64,000 nt of DNA from Neostapfia colusana (GCA_030760725.1 JASWHV010000002.1:61869900-61933899), one strand, 5' to 3'; shown: positions 20,911-33,329, counted from the first letter of the stretch. Made by a program: numbers and translations. The notes: generated by a model not told the origin, from the letters alone.

Positions 20911-21960
20911 ATGGTGAGAGAAAACGCCGGACGAAGGAACGTCCGTGACAACCAAGAGGATGGTCACGATGAAGTTCCTGTTAACCCCGGAGCTGGCGAA
21001 AACCAATTGATGGCCATGCAGAACCAACTTATGCAAACTATGATCCAAACTTTGGGTCAATTGCAGGCCAACAACAACACCCTGTTCCGGCACCACCGCC
21101 ACCACCACCACCGGCTCATAATAGGCAGGGAGAGTTCATGAGGACTCGACCACCCACCTTTGCTCAAGCTAACGACCCCATGGAGGCTGACGACTGGTTG
21201 AAATCCATGGAGAAGAAGCTTGCCATAGTGCAGTGCAATGACCGAGAGAAGGTTCTCTTTGCGTCGCACCAACTTACGGGAGCTGCCGCTGACTGGTGAG
21301 ATGCCCTGAGCAACGCTCATATCGACCCGGAGACGATCACTTGAACAGAGTTCAAGGAAAGTTTCCGCTCTCATTACATCCCTGCGGGTGTAATGATGCT
21401 CAAGAGACAGGAGTTCGAAGGTCTCCGCCAATAATAGAGAAGTGTGAATGAGTACCTCAACAAGTTCACACAACTGTCCCGGTATGCCCTCGAAGATGTC
21501 AACTCAGACTAGAGGAAGCAATACCTGTTCATGAGAGGGTTGAACAATGAGATCCAGGTTCAGCTCCTCAACAATTACTACGCAAGCTTTCAGAAGCTGG
21601 TTGACAGGGCTATAGTGGTTGAAAACAAGATCCGAGAGATCAAGCGAGAGTGCAAGAGGAAGATGCCATACCAGCCTCAAGGGAGCAACGTACGACCTCG
21701 GTACATGCCCCTAGCTGCACCGCAGTATGGATCGACCACTCCTGCATACCTCCCTAGTCAGCCACCACAGCAACGACCCGTTGCACCAGCACCTCGTGTG
21801 CCCATGCCTCCTGTGCCCCGACCTAACATGGACACCCCTGTTAAAACCCCCCGCCCCAATGTACCTGCTGCCGTAGGCAACAGGGCATGCTTTGCATGCG
21901 GGGAAATAGGACACTTCGCGAACCAGTGCCCGAGGAGAGGCCCTGGACAGCAAGGCAACG
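20911..21960 (+). pseudogene. gag: Broken F2 gag (copy c)
   Basis: It starts MVRENAGRRNVRDNQEDG at 20911 and has a shorter proline segment than copy a. A frameshift near 21075 is followed by the gag core (DDWLKSMEKKLAI) and stops at about 21298 and 21342 (TGG to TGA against copy a), 21433 and 21509. The frame reopens from 21531 through the basic tail to a CCHC knuckle (CFACGEIGHFANQC) near 21890-21935. Same role as the gag at 8997. Confidence 0.9.
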
Positions 21961-23967
21961 TGCCCAAACAGAACCCGCGACCGAACGGAGGGGACAATCA
22001 GGGGAATCGAGGACAGCAGAACTATGCTCGCGGCAACGTGAACCATGTCTCTGCTGAAGAAGCACAACAGGCTGAGGACGTCGTAATTGGTATGTTCATT
22101 GCCAACTCCAACCCAGCCACCATCTTATTTGATTCTGGAGCATCACATTCCTTCATATCATCCAAGTTTGTTGCCAAGCATAACCTACCCATATCCCACT
22201 TAAAATGTGCTATGTTAGTTAATTCTCCCGGTGGAGAGATGAGGACTAATATAGTATGTCCGAAAGTAAGCCTTAAAATAAGGGGAGTATACTTCCTTGC
22301 CAACCTTATTGTCTTGAATTCCCAAGGGATTGACATTATACTTGGGATGGATTGGTTAAGCAAGCACAACGGGGTAATCCAATGTGCTGAAAGAAGCGTG
22401 CAGTTGACAAATGAGCGCGGCATCCGTGTCGAGTTTGAGTCAGCCCAACAAACCACTGAAGAGGCAAATTTGAACCACGTTGAAGGAGCAACAATGGACA
22501 ACATTCCAGTGGTTCAAGAATTCTCGGACGTATTTCCAGAGGAGCTTCCAGGTATGCCCCCTGATCGGGATATTGAGTTTACCATTGATTTGGTACCTGG
22601 AACTGCACCCATAGCAAAGAGACCCTATAGGATGCCCGTCAATGAGCTAGTAGAACTCAAGAAGCAAATTCAGGAGCAGTTGGAGAAGGGTTTTATACGT
22701 CCAAGCTCGTCGCCATGGGGAGCCCCCGTGCTCTTCGTAGACAAGAAGGATGGAACCCAAAGGATGTGCGTGGACTATAGGTCTCTCAACGAAGTGACAA
22801 TCAAGAACAAATACCCTCTGCCCCGTATAGAGGACCTGTTCGACCAAATGAAAGGAGCCCAAGTGTTCTCCAAGATTGATCTTCGGTCGGGATATTTCTA
22901 GCTGAAGATTAAGCCCGCCGATATACCCAAGACTGCCTTCCGAACACGGTATGGTTTGTATGAATATACCGTCATGTCTTTTGGGTTAACAAATGCACCC
23001 GCATACTTCATGTACCTCATGAACAAGGTTTTTATGGAGTACTTGGATAAGATCGTCGTGGTTTTCATCGACGACATTATGGTGTATTCAAAAAGTGAGT
23101 AGGAGCAAGAAGAACATTTGAAATTGACCTTGCAGAAAATGCGTGAGCATCGATTGTATGCCAAGCTTAACAAGTGTCAATTTTGGCTAAAGGAAATATC
23201 GTTCCTAGGGAACATTATCTCCGAAGAAGGGGTATCGGTTGATCCTGGAAAAGTGAGAGATGTTCTGAAGTGGGACCAGCCGCAAAACGTGAGGGATATT
23301 CGGAGTTTTCTTGGGATGGTGGGATACTATCGAAGATTCATCAAAGACTTCTCTAAGATAACAAAGCCTATGACGGAGTTGCTAACAAAGGGAAAAGCCT
23401 TTCGATGGACACCAGCATGCCAAGAAAGTTTTGAGGAGCTCAAGAAAAGGCTAACCACAGCACCGGTTTTGATACTGCCGGACGTAAGCAAGAGCTTTGA
23501 CATATATTGTGACGCACCCAGACAGGGGCTCGGATGTGTGCTCATGCAAGAAGGACAAGTGGTAGCCTATGCCTCACGACAATTAAAGAAGCATGAGCTC
23601 AATTATCCTACACATGACTTGGAGCTAGCAGCAGTAGTGCATGCATTGAAGATTTGGAGACATTACATCCTTGGTCATCGATGTGAGATCTATACGGATC
23701 ATAAAAGCTTCAAGTACATATTTACCCAAACGGACTTGAATTTCAGGCAACGTCAATGGTTGGAACTCATCAAGGATTACGATGTTGGAATCAACTACCA
23801 CCCCGAGAAGGCCAATGTAGTAGCTTATGCATTGAGCCGAAAGGGAGCATGCCACCAACTCACGGTTCGGGAGTTACCACCTGAACTACGTAAGGAGTTC
23901 GAACGGTTACACCTCGTATTCTTGAACAACATGTAAATGATGGAGATCCACTCCTCATTGGAGCAAG
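21961..23967 (+). pseudogene. pol: Broken F2 pol (copy c), first part
   Basis: Continuous with gag. Protease DSGASHSF near 22132; RT from about 22560 with FIDD near 23065; RNase H DAPRQGLG near 23515 and TDHKSFKYIF near 23695. In-frame stops: TAG at 22899 (CAG in copy a), TAG near 23100, TAA 23934-23936 (GAA in copy a). It is interrupted after LEQEI by the F1 solo LTR at 23973; the integrase half continues at 27401. Confidence 0.9.
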
Positions 23968-23972
23968 AGATA
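23968..23972 (+). other. Target site duplication AGATA, left
   Basis: AGATA precedes the solo F1 LTR and recurs immediately after it at 27401-27405. Removing one copy plus the LTR restores the pol reading frame. Confidence 0.95.
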
Positions 23973-24356
23973 TGTAACACCCCAAAATCTGCTACAGAGG
24001 GGAATTTAAAATTGTTGGACGTATTGCATGTGGTGCAAAAATTCAAATCTAAATTGGAATTCCAATTCAAATCAAAACAGAAAAGAAAAGAAAAGGAAAA
24101 GGAAAAAGAAAAAGAAAAAGAAAAACCCCACCGGCCAGTGGGCCGAAACCCACCAGCCGGCCCACTACTCCCCCGCGCCAGCCCACAACCCGCGACCTCT
24201 CTTCCTCTCACTGACACGCGGGGCCCGCGTGCCCCCAACGGCCGGACTCTTCCCCGCGCCCGATCTCAACGAACTCCGGAAACTCGCGCCCCCAGCCCAA
24301 ATTCTGGTCCCGGACGTCTCAAACTCGATCCCAACAGACCGCCACCCTCCCTCGCC

Positions 24357-24364
24357 TATATAAA
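24357..24364 (+). promoter_or_regulatory. TATA box of solo F1 LTR
   Basis: TATATAAA at the position equivalent to 3762-3769. Confidence 0.7.
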
Positions 24365-25932
24365 CGCCGACAATCGCCCTGTTCCCCCCCCCCCCCCCCC
24401 GATCGACCGTTCTTCTCTCCGGTGAGAACCGAAGATTCAATCCCCGTTTTCCTTCGATCATTGCTCGGATTATCTGATCTAACGCGCTGATCATGCTCCA
24501 CCGCCCCCAGGGAGCCCTGCACGTGAAGGAAACGACAAGTTTCGCGCCCTAGCATCTGTTCCGACGTGCACCGAAGATCGTCGCCGTTGAAGCTCGCCTC
24601 CGACCGACTTCCAGGACCTCCGAGTGCTGGAAAACCCCTCGGTGAGCCTCCCCTACCCCTCCGCAGCCGATCCATGCAAAAAGATGCAAGTTGTAACGAG
24701 TAGCGGCAAAAGCCGAGGCTGCGCCGGCGAGATCGCCACCCCCGCCGCCGCGAGCGCGGGATGGCTCCGGCCAGGGCGACGTGGCCACTTGAGGGCCGTC
24801 TATTTTAAATCGCACGGTAGAATTAAAACCCGCGCGTACCGGTTCGATGATCTAATCTGGGCCGTCCACTTTAAATCTGACGGTCCACATCAGCCCCGCG
24901 TTATAAAGGCCGAGATTCTTATGCGCTACCCCCTAGGGATTTCGGAAAACACGAGCTAGCCCCGGAAACTTCTGATCTAGCCCCTGGAACTTCAGAAATT
25001 CGTGTAAATCCATTTAAAAATCAGTTTTAGCCCCTGGACTTAATAAAAATTAGCAAAACCCCTCTGTTATGTGTAGTTAGACCCCTGGAAATTTGTAAAA
25101 TAATAAATTAGACCCTGTAGTAGGGTGGATTTACCTTTTTGACCCTATATGATATTAAATTCAGAAATTTGAACATGTGACTAGGATTTAAATTTAAAAG
25201 GTAAGGAAAACACATGTACAAATTCAAATTTAAACTCTCCTAGCACTTGGAAAACTTTAGAACGAGTTAAAAATAGATTTTTAGTTGAAATGAATCTGTC
25301 TAATTGTTGTTCATATTTATTAGTTCTAGAAATACCTTTTTAGGCTAGGAAATAATTCTGAAAACTGATAAAATAAATTTAAATTAGCTCACATCAGAGG
25401 AGAAGTTTAAAATATATTATTTAATATTTTAGATCAGAACCTATTCTGTTTAGATGATATGTCCTACTATTTAATATTAAAACTCACTTTTAGGCATAGA
25501 AGATAAATCTGAAAAATATAGGAAAATAGTTATGCATAATTAGAAAAGTATAAATGAGGTCTCCAAATCCAAAAACTTCAGTTTAGGATTTGGTAGAAGA
25601 TCTGAAAACCTATTTGGAATAGGAAAATACCTTTTATACAAACTTTGTGGCTAAGAAGTGTAATAATTGTATATAAAGAATTTGTTCAAATTGGAACTTC
25701 ATATATAGTGTGTAAATAGAAATCTGAACATAGAAGTTAGAAATAATATATATATATATATATATATTTAAAGGTGAATGTAGGCCAAAAATCAACACAT
25801 GTAGAGTAACCACAACACTTAGGAATGTGAATGACTTTCATAGGTATGTATGTGTGGTTTGTATGAAGTGAAAGTGTGAACTATGTCTTATGGATTGTTG
25901 TTTTCTTTTGCTATGTGTATTGGCATGAGTAG

Positions 25933-27153
25933 AACCTGCCCCAGAGCAAGTTCTCCCCTTCAAAGACCAAGACTTTTCATTCCCAGAGCAACAGGAAGAA
26001 GGCAAGTGTCCTTGACCACTTTGATCCTATGCTAGGATGTGTAGATAGAATTATTTGCATTGTCAATTGAAATATGAAACCCATGCTAGGAAGTTTCTCT
26101 AGAATTGCATTACCTTGTTTCCTTGTAGCTTGGGTTGGGATTTATTTTATCATGTCATTTACTTATATGCTTATGCTTAGCCATGCTTAGAATGGGATAA
26201 TTGGGATATGAGATCATCAATTTATTTACCTTACTCTTGAATTGAGATATCATGAGTTATGTAGAGGTAGGGATCGAGGCAAGTTGGATGATTTGGTTGG
26301 TGCTGGGTGCACAGGACTCGGGTTTGTGTTTAGCACTTGCCTGGATCCTAAGGACCGGTTCATGGAGCATGTAACCTGGCTTTACCGTGCCAACCACATG
26401 CTGAGATGGGGCAGCTTGGCCAATTAATTAGGTGTATCCCCGGCGTAGTATGGGTGTGTTGGATGGTGCGGGGAGTAGGTGGCAGCTGGACTACCATATG
26501 AACCGCAAGGCTCAAGAGGGGGCCACTGCAGCGGGGTTGGAGCCTCTTGTATGCTGTTAGGGGTGAAACCTTAGTGGGCCCACGCTCGTCGGGAATCCCT
26601 TTGTAAAGGCTTCGTAGTGATCTCCTGGCTACACACCGGGAAGTGTGAATGTGGTTCGTGGCCACTGGCATAATGGAGGTTCTTTTAGTCCACCCGGCAA
26701 CGGGGGATGAAATCACTACATGTGGGTACATTGGTGCAAACTCTGCAGAGTCAAAACTGTCATGACAGCCGTGCTCACGGTCAAGAGCGGCTTGGACTTA
26801 TTCATGATTAGAGGATGATGACTTTGGAAGTTGTGGATGTTAAGCGGGGAGCTTAACATTGGAAATGATGTATGGTTATTTGATTATGATGATGGGTTGG
26901 GAGATTAGGACCATTTCACCTATGTAGTAATGTAGGTGCTTAATAAGCTAAGGTGATAGGTATTAATTGCGTAGTGCTTTAACCATGAGTTCAACCTCTG
27001 CTTGCTCTAGCCATGCATGACATAACTTTCCCACACTTTCTGAGTACCAACGGTACTCAAACTTGCATATTTGTTGGTTTAAATTACTGCTCAGGTCAAG
27101 GGGATGATGTGGTGTTCAATGACCAAGACTTCGGACCCGAAGAAGGATTCTAG
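25933..27153 (+). other. Putative two-exon LTR microORF (F1 copy b)
   Basis: Exon A 25933-26001 (69 nt) ends AAG at the GC donor GCAAGT. Exon B 27095-27153 follows CTGCTCAG. The phase-1 frame reads PAPEQVLPFKDQDFSFPEQQ then EE, and across the junction GQGDDVVFNDQDFGPEEGF and stop. Length and phase are the same as copy a, with conservative replacements (V/F, Y/F, E/D). A hairpin TGAGTACC/GGTACTCA lies at 27041-27059. Confidence 0.6.
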
Positions 27154-27400
27154 GTTCATGGAGTCCCCCGGGCAACGCCTGTGACGGAACCCACAAGAAT
27201 AATATTCCGCTTCTAGTTTATTTACATGTTATAAACTTATTATCGTCCATCGAGACGTATGCTTTGTAAGACATATTTATATTCGACACCTGGCTTGTAA
27301 TAAATGATGCTTCACTATTTGTCATCACATGTATGAGAAAATGATCCTGGCATACATGTGATATTCACTCGGTTGTTCTTCGGAGAAACCGGGTGTGACA

Positions 27401-28596
27401 AGATAAAAGATGGCCAAGCAACGGATGAGGAGATCAAGGAGATCAAGGAGAGGATCCGACAAGGAATAGAGAAGGATTTCAAAGAAGATGAGAAGGGTAC
27501 GCTTTGACTAGGAAAAAGGATTTGTGTGCCTAACGTGAAGCACCTCCACGACATGATATTGAAGGAGGCACATGATTCACCCTATTCCATACATCCCGGA
27601 AGTACCAAAATGTACAAGGACTTGAAAACTTGTCATTGGTGGGATGGTATGAAAAGGGACATAGCCGAATACGTTGCCCTATGCGACACATGCCAACGGG
27701 TGAAGGCCGAACATCAAAGACCCGCTGGATTGTTGCAACCCTTGAAGGTACCCAAATGGAACTGGGAGGACATCAGTATGGATTTCATCGTCGGATTGCC
27801 ACATACTCAATCGGGTTACGACTCCATCTGGGTTATCATGGACCGATTGACGAAAACCACCCATTTTCTCCCTGTAAGGGCCAATTACAACGTTGCACAA
27901 TTATCCGAGTTGTACATGGAGCAGATCGTGTGCCGTCACGGAGTTCCTTGGAGGATAGTTTCAGATCGAGGTTCTCAGTTTACCTCTAGATTCTGGAGGA
28001 AGCTACAGAAAGCCATGGGTACACGACTGGATTTTAGCTCCGCCTGTCACCCACAAACTGATGGGCAAACCGAAAGGACAAACCAAACTTTGGAGGACAT
28101 GCTGAGAGCTTGCGCCTTGAAACGCGGGCGTAGTTGGGATAGGAGTTTACCGTACGCCGAATTCTCCTATAACAACAGCTATCAAGCTAGCTTGAAAATG
28201 TCGCCTTTCAAAGCATTATACGGTAGACAGTGTAGAACACCGCTGCTCTGGAACAAGACCGGAGAAAACCAGGTGTTTAGACCCGAAGTACTACAAGAAG
28301 CTGAAAAGCAAGTCCAAACGATTCGGGAGAACTTAAAGGCTGCTCAATCACGACAGAAAGGCTATGCGGACAATAGGCGAAGAAAGTTGACCTTCAAAGT
28401 AGGAGACTTCGTATACCTTAAGGTGTCGCCTATCCGAGGCCAACGACATTCCAACGTCAAAGGCAAGCTAGCACCTCGCTACATCGGACCATTTAAGATT
28501 TTGGACAAGCGAGGAGAAGTAGCCTATTAATTAGAGCTCCCAACGCACCTCTCCGACGTACATGGCGTGTTTTATGTATGCCAGCTTAAGAAGTGC
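27401..28596 (+). pseudogene. pol: Broken F2 pol (copy c), integrase half
   Basis: It resumes directly after the solo LTR. Integrase zinc finger (HPGSTKMY near 27592, CDTC near 27684); core MDFIVGL near 27778, SDRGSQFTS near 27963, HPQTDGQTERT near 28050; GPF module near 28485. Stops at about 27506 (TGG to TGA) and 28528 (CAA to TAA against copy a). It ends abruptly at 28596 after the QLKKC equivalent; the chromodomain is absent. Open from 27526 to 28530. Confidence 0.9.
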
Positions 28597-28889
28597 TGTG
28601 GAAAACCACGGAACTGAGAACTGCTGCATATGTGTGCCCAGGATGTTCATCACACATACACATATGTTCCACAAACTGAATTCAGAATATATATAACCAC
28701 GAATAACAGAGTTTATTACAATGTTTCACGAGTCTTGGACTCATACTCACAGCGAAAGTCTTATTTCTGTGCAGCGGAAGTCTTCATTCTAATGCGGAAG
28801 CAATTTAACTAATGCGGAAGTAATTCTAGGCAGCAATGGCTCCATCTCTACTCCATCCCCACAGGCAATGTTGAGAACAGATCACACGC

Positions 28890-28930
28890 CTAATGCTCCC
28901 CTTGGTCTTCATAGTAATCTTCTCCTGTTG
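28890..28930 (-). other. Exon B of LTR microORF (F2 copy d)
   Basis: On the minus strand it follows CATCATCAG and reads ATGEDYYEDQGEH across the expected phase-1 junction, then TAG. Its exon A partner is deleted in this copy, so the unit is broken. Confidence 0.5.
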
Positions 28931-30618
28931 CTGATGATGAAATAATGCAAGTTTGAGTACAATGATGTACTCAGCAAGTGCGGGAAAATATGATATGTAG
29001 CTCAAAACAAGGTAGGTATAAAAAGGCTCATTGCAGAAAGCAAAGTTATTTATCAAAACCATGATAAAACAGCAACTCATCTTTAAGTGAATGTAATCCC
29101 AACATGCATTAAAATACCAATCATACCTCCATTATATTCATTACCTTCCATGTCACAACCAGTCATCAATCAACCTCATTCTTGCTCATGAATACCTCCT
29201 CGTATTCTCTACCATCTCACAAATACCATCTCGTATTCGCTACCATTTCATCTCATAAAACAACTTCGTCTCCCACCGAGACTAACCTTGTTGTCATGAC
29301 TCAACAGTCTTGCAACCCATCTTATCACCCGGACTCAACAGTCCCAAAACCAAACCATAACCAAACCAATATCCATCCCAATAACCATATCAAATAACCA
29401 TATCCAATAACCATCCCAATTAATCATGGAAGTTGGCCAGGCGCTCATGACCGTAAGCTCGGCTATCATGATAGTTTAAAGACTCTGCAGAGTTTGCACC
29501 TCTTTACCCACAAGTTTGTGATTTCGTCACCCGTCGGCGACTGCAGAACCTCCATTAAACCAGTACACAACCGTCGGTGTATGGCCAAGAGATCAAAAAA
29601 TAGCCTTTACAAAGGGGCTACTAGATGTATGGACTCGCTAAGTTTTCACTGGCAGGCTAGAATCTCCAATTCTCCCACCCACGGGCCCCCTCTTATGCCA
29701 TGCAGTTCCCAGGGCAGTCCTCACTCGACTCCCATTCTCCGCGCCTTCCACGGTCCATAAAAATCTAGCAGCTTACCTAATTAGTCAGCTAAGCCGCACC
29801 CATACTTGGCCTTGTGGTGGCACTGTTATCCTGGCATGTGCTCGCATGAACCGGTCCTTAGATCTACGGCAAGTAAACCACCATCTCATGCTACCTCATT
29901 CACAAACCCAGTCTTGCCTAGATCTCCCTCCGATCCATGTTCATTAACAACATCAGTTTCTCATTATCATTATGAGTGCAGTTAGCTAGACACATCTATC
30001 TCGCTTCCCAAACCCATGAACTCAGCGAAGCTTTAAAAGTAGAACCATACCCGACTCATAAAATTCCCCAGCGACAAGGGTGGTTTAACCGAAAACTAGT
30101 AAACTCCTATAAAAGGGTTTCCCTGAGCGTGTCCTGCTATACAGGATCACGCACATACAAAATCCACAGCAATCAATATCATGCACAGACTTTAAACTAG
30201 ATGCGATGGTGTATATGCATGCTATCCTGTTATTAGTTTTATTAGATCGGTTTGTACGTGTACTTGCATAGTTTGCATGGTTTTCTGATGAACAGAGGTA
30301 TTCGGATCAAATGTGGACGTGGCGATGACCTTGTCTTTAGATCAACCCGATCAACGAGTGATCTGTCCACGAGAAAGCTTCTTTTCGAAAGGAATCGAAG
30401 AACAGATGCAAAGAAAACACAACAATGTCGTAAGGTGGTATTAGAGACCTACCTTACGTTCTTCTCCTAGCAAGACAGATCGTTGGGCTCCCTTCCGGCG
30501 ATCTTCCTCAACTGAACTCCGGCGATGGGCTTACTCGGCGAGTTGGGGCTAGGGCTCTATGTCGTTGGCTTAGGAGTTGGAAAAGAAGTTCGTGGTTTCG
30601 GCCAAGGGTTCTGGGTTC

Positions 30619-30626
30619 TATTTATA
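30619..30626 (-). promoter_or_regulatory. TATA box of inverted F2 LTR
   Basis: TATAAATA on the minus strand in the conserved F2 promoter context. Confidence 0.7.
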
Positions 30627-30794
30627 GTCAGGAGAAGAAGAGTTCTAATCTGATTTGGACTTTGAATAAGAGTTCTGTTCAGATTGTCGTTGAATCTTAA
30701 CAACTTATCTTTAGTTGATTTGTTGCGGTAACATTGTGGAATTCAGGTCGGTTTTCTCTTCCGTACCGGTATTTCTATGCGTACAGAATCCAAA

Positions 30795-31545
30795 AACCGC
30801 TTCAGAACTCGTTACCTCCGCGGTGATGAGCTCCGGAAACTCCACGTGTCTATCGGGGCCTGGTATCTCCTTCTCCGCAGAGACGAGCTCCGGTTGTGCC
30901 GCGTGTCAAGCGAACGAGATCTCCCCTCTCCTTCGGAGGTGAGCTCCACGTGCGCCACGTATCCTGGCGGTCAGGACCTCCCCTCTATTCGGAGGTGGCT
31001 CCGCGCTCGCCACGTGTCAGTGCCGGGCCTTCTCTCTCTCCGGAGGTGGCTCCGGGTGTGCCACGTATCCATTCCGGACCTCCCTCTCTTCGGAGGTGAG
31101 CTCCGTGAATGCCACGCGTCAAGTAGCGCCAGACTTTCCTTTTTCCTCAGAGACGAGCTCCGAGGTAAACACGTGTCCAACAGTGACGGACCTCCCGGAG
31201 ATAAGCTCCGGTGGCGACACGTGTCTAATAGAACCAGACTTCTCGGGGGTGATCTCCGAGATCGACACGTATCCCGCGCGACAGGTTCTCTGATTTCCGC
31301 GGTGACTAGCTCCTAAGGTGACATGTGTCTTGCGGAACTGCCTTTGCTTCTGCGGGAACTGCCTTTGCTTCTTCCGCAGAGGCTAGTTCCGGGGGCAACA
31401 CGTGTCCCACAGGGTCAGACCTCTCCCCCTTTGCGAAGATGAGCCCCGAGCCTGCCACGTAGCCAGTTTAGCGGCGGACCTCTCCCCACTTCGCAGGGAT
31501 GAGCTCCGAACATGCCACGTGGACAGCGGGCCGCGGGGGTTATCT
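30795..31545 (-). promoter_or_regulatory. G-box/CGGAG repeat array (F2 copy d)
   Basis: Minus-strand copy of the F2 array: repeated GACACGTGTC/GCCACGTGTC cores with CGGAGGTGAGCTCCG-type inverted repeats, upstream of the minus-strand TATA box. Confidence 0.75.
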
Positions 31546-31679
31546 TTGGCGCTCTCTGTGAGCTGGATTTGGCTCTTTTTGGCTATCTTTTTTATTCTCT
31601 CTCTGTTCCTACGTCCTTTAAAATGTTTTCTCTACATGAAACATGAATGCATGCGGAAACCAGAAATGAGGGTGTCACA

Positions 31680-33326
31680 TCTACCCCATCGCATCTTGAG
31701 TAAAGTTTGTGCATGATGATTGATTGCTGTAAATTTTGTATGTGCGTGGTCGTGAATGGAAGGACAAGCTCAAGAGGCCATCTACGAGGAACTACAGCAC
31801 CAAGCCTTCGAGACGCTTGAACAACAAGAGCCACGTGAGCAAGGCAAGTGCCCCTTGACCATATTGATCCCATGTTTCGAAACTGTTTTGTTTGCGAAAA
31901 CTCGTATGCTTGAGTCAACTTGATGGGACACCCTTTTATAGGAGTTTACTAGTTTTGTTAACCGTCCTTGTCGCCGAGAAAGACGATGAGTCAGGTATGG
32001 TCGTTTTTCCTTTTTGCTTCGCTTAATTCACGGTATACGGGAAGCTGAAATAAAACATGTCTAGCTACTGCACTCATATGAATAATGATGATGATATCTT
32101 GATGATGTTAATGGGCATGGAATCGGAGAGATCTAGGCAAGCTTGGTTCGTGGATGTTGCTGGATGAGATGGTGGTACTTGCCGTAGATCTAAGGACCGG
32201 TTCATGCGGGAATGTGCCAGGAAAACAATGCCACCACAAGGCCAAGTATGGGTGCAGCTTAGCTGATTAATTAGGTGTGTTGCTAGCTTGTTACGGACCG
32301 TGGATGGCGCGGGGAATGGGAGTCGAGGAGGACTGCCCTGGGAACTGCATGGCACAAGAGGGGGCCCGTGTGTGGGAGAATGGTGATTCGAGCCTGCCGG
32401 TGAAACCTCAGGGAGTCCATACATCTAGTAGCCCCTTTGTAAAGGCTATTTTGTGATTTCTTGGCCATACACCAACGGTTGTGTACTGGTATAATGGAGG
32501 TTCTGCAGTCGCCGACGGGTGACGAAATCACGAACTTGTGGGTAAAGTTGTGCCACCTCTGCAGAGTGTAAAACTATCATGATAGCCGTGCTTCTGGTCA
32601 CAAACACCTGGCCAACTTCCATGAATAGAGGGAAAACTTGGGATGGTTATTCGGTATGGTCATTGGAATTGGTTTCGGGACTGTTTTGAGTCATGACAAT
32701 GAGTTTGGCTTTGGCTATATGAATATGAGATGGTTTTGAATATTTATGAGCATGAGATGAACTTGAGAAAAATTAATTGCTGGATGAGACTTGATAAATG
32801 ATGCATTATGATGAAAGAATGTTGCTTTTTTACTTGGATATATTGGGCTTTAACTCAACTAGAAATAGTTGCTGTTTTTATCATGTTTGTGAAATAAAAT
32901 TTGCTTGCTGCAATGAGCCTTTTTATTCCCTACCTTGTTGTAAGCTACATGTCATACTTTTCCCGCACTTGCTGAGTACGACATGTACTCACCCTTGCAT
33001 TCCCACTTATACATCAGCTACAGGGGAAGAGTACTTCGAGGAACATGTGGAGTTCTAGGCGTGCGCACTACCATCAATATGCCTATGGAGTTGAAGTTGG
33101 AGCCTGCTGTCTTAGTCATTTTCCGTTGTCGTTTAGAGTCTTCCGCTGCAAGAATAAGTTAGATATCCATGAGTGAGACAATGAGTTAATGTAATAAAGT
33201 ACTTAAACACTATTTATTCATGGTTATATTCTGAATTCAGTTTGTGGAATACATGTGTATGTGTGATGAACATCCTGGGCACACATATGCATTCACTTGG
33301 TTCTATTTTCGGAACCTGGTGTCACA
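31680..33326 (+). repeat. F3 5' LTR, truncated at left
   Basis: It matches 39149-40804 closely and ends GGTGTCACA at 33326, followed by the primer-binding site. The junction with the inverted F2 LTR shares the string CATCTACCCC between both parents. Confidence 0.9.
31763..33058 (+). other. Putative two-exon LTR microORF (F3 5' LTR)
   Basis: Exon A 31763-31843 (81 nt) follows GGAAG and ends CAAG at GCAAGT. Exon B 33018-33058 follows ACATCAG. The joined phase-1 frame includes QAQEAIYEELQHQAFETLEQ and ends ATGEEYFEEHVEF, stop. Compared with F2 (ATGEDFYEDQVEH) nearly every change is D/E, F/Y or H/Q. Confidence 0.6.
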
Positions 33327-33329
33327 GAT

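Larger units (their letters stand above)
23973..27400 (+). repeat. F1 solo LTR (3428 bp) with target duplication AGATA
   Basis: Complete LTR from TGTAACACCCC to GGGTGTGACA with no internal region on either side. It is flanked by a perfect 5-bp duplication and lies inside the pol of F2 copy c. It was most likely left by recombination between the two LTRs of an F1 insertion. Contents match 3357-6783: TATATAAA at 24357, donor TCG|GTGAGC at 24641, exons at 25933-26001 and 27095-27153, AATAAA at 27299. It also holds a run of C at about 24387-24400 and an AT dinucleotide run near 25750. Confidence 0.96.
17290..28596 (+). mobile_element. F2 Ty3/gypsy element (copy c), split by F1 solo LTR, 3' end lost
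   Basis: It has a complete 5' LTR (17290-20391), primer-binding site, leader, gag and pol. Pol is interrupted at 23972 by a solo F1 LTR and resumes at 27401 in register. It stops at 28596 within the integrase C-terminal part (HVSQLKKC equivalent), where an inverted F2 LTR begins. The chromodomain, polypurine tract and direct 3' LTR are missing. Confidence 0.9.
28597..31679 (-). repeat. Inverted F2 LTR (copy d), terminal ~20 bp missing
   Basis: Read on the minus strand it runs from the F2 LTR start (31679, TGTGACACCCTCATTTC) to GTTTTCCAC at 28597. It lacks the last part of the LTR that would end in GTCACA. At 31680-31687 it carries TCTACCCC, the reverse complement of the F2 polypurine end GGGGTAGA, so it was probably a 3' LTR. 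It contains a G-box array, TATA box, exon B and AATAAA on the minus strand. Exon A is mostly deleted at about 30120 with CCC at the breakpoint. Confidence 0.9.
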
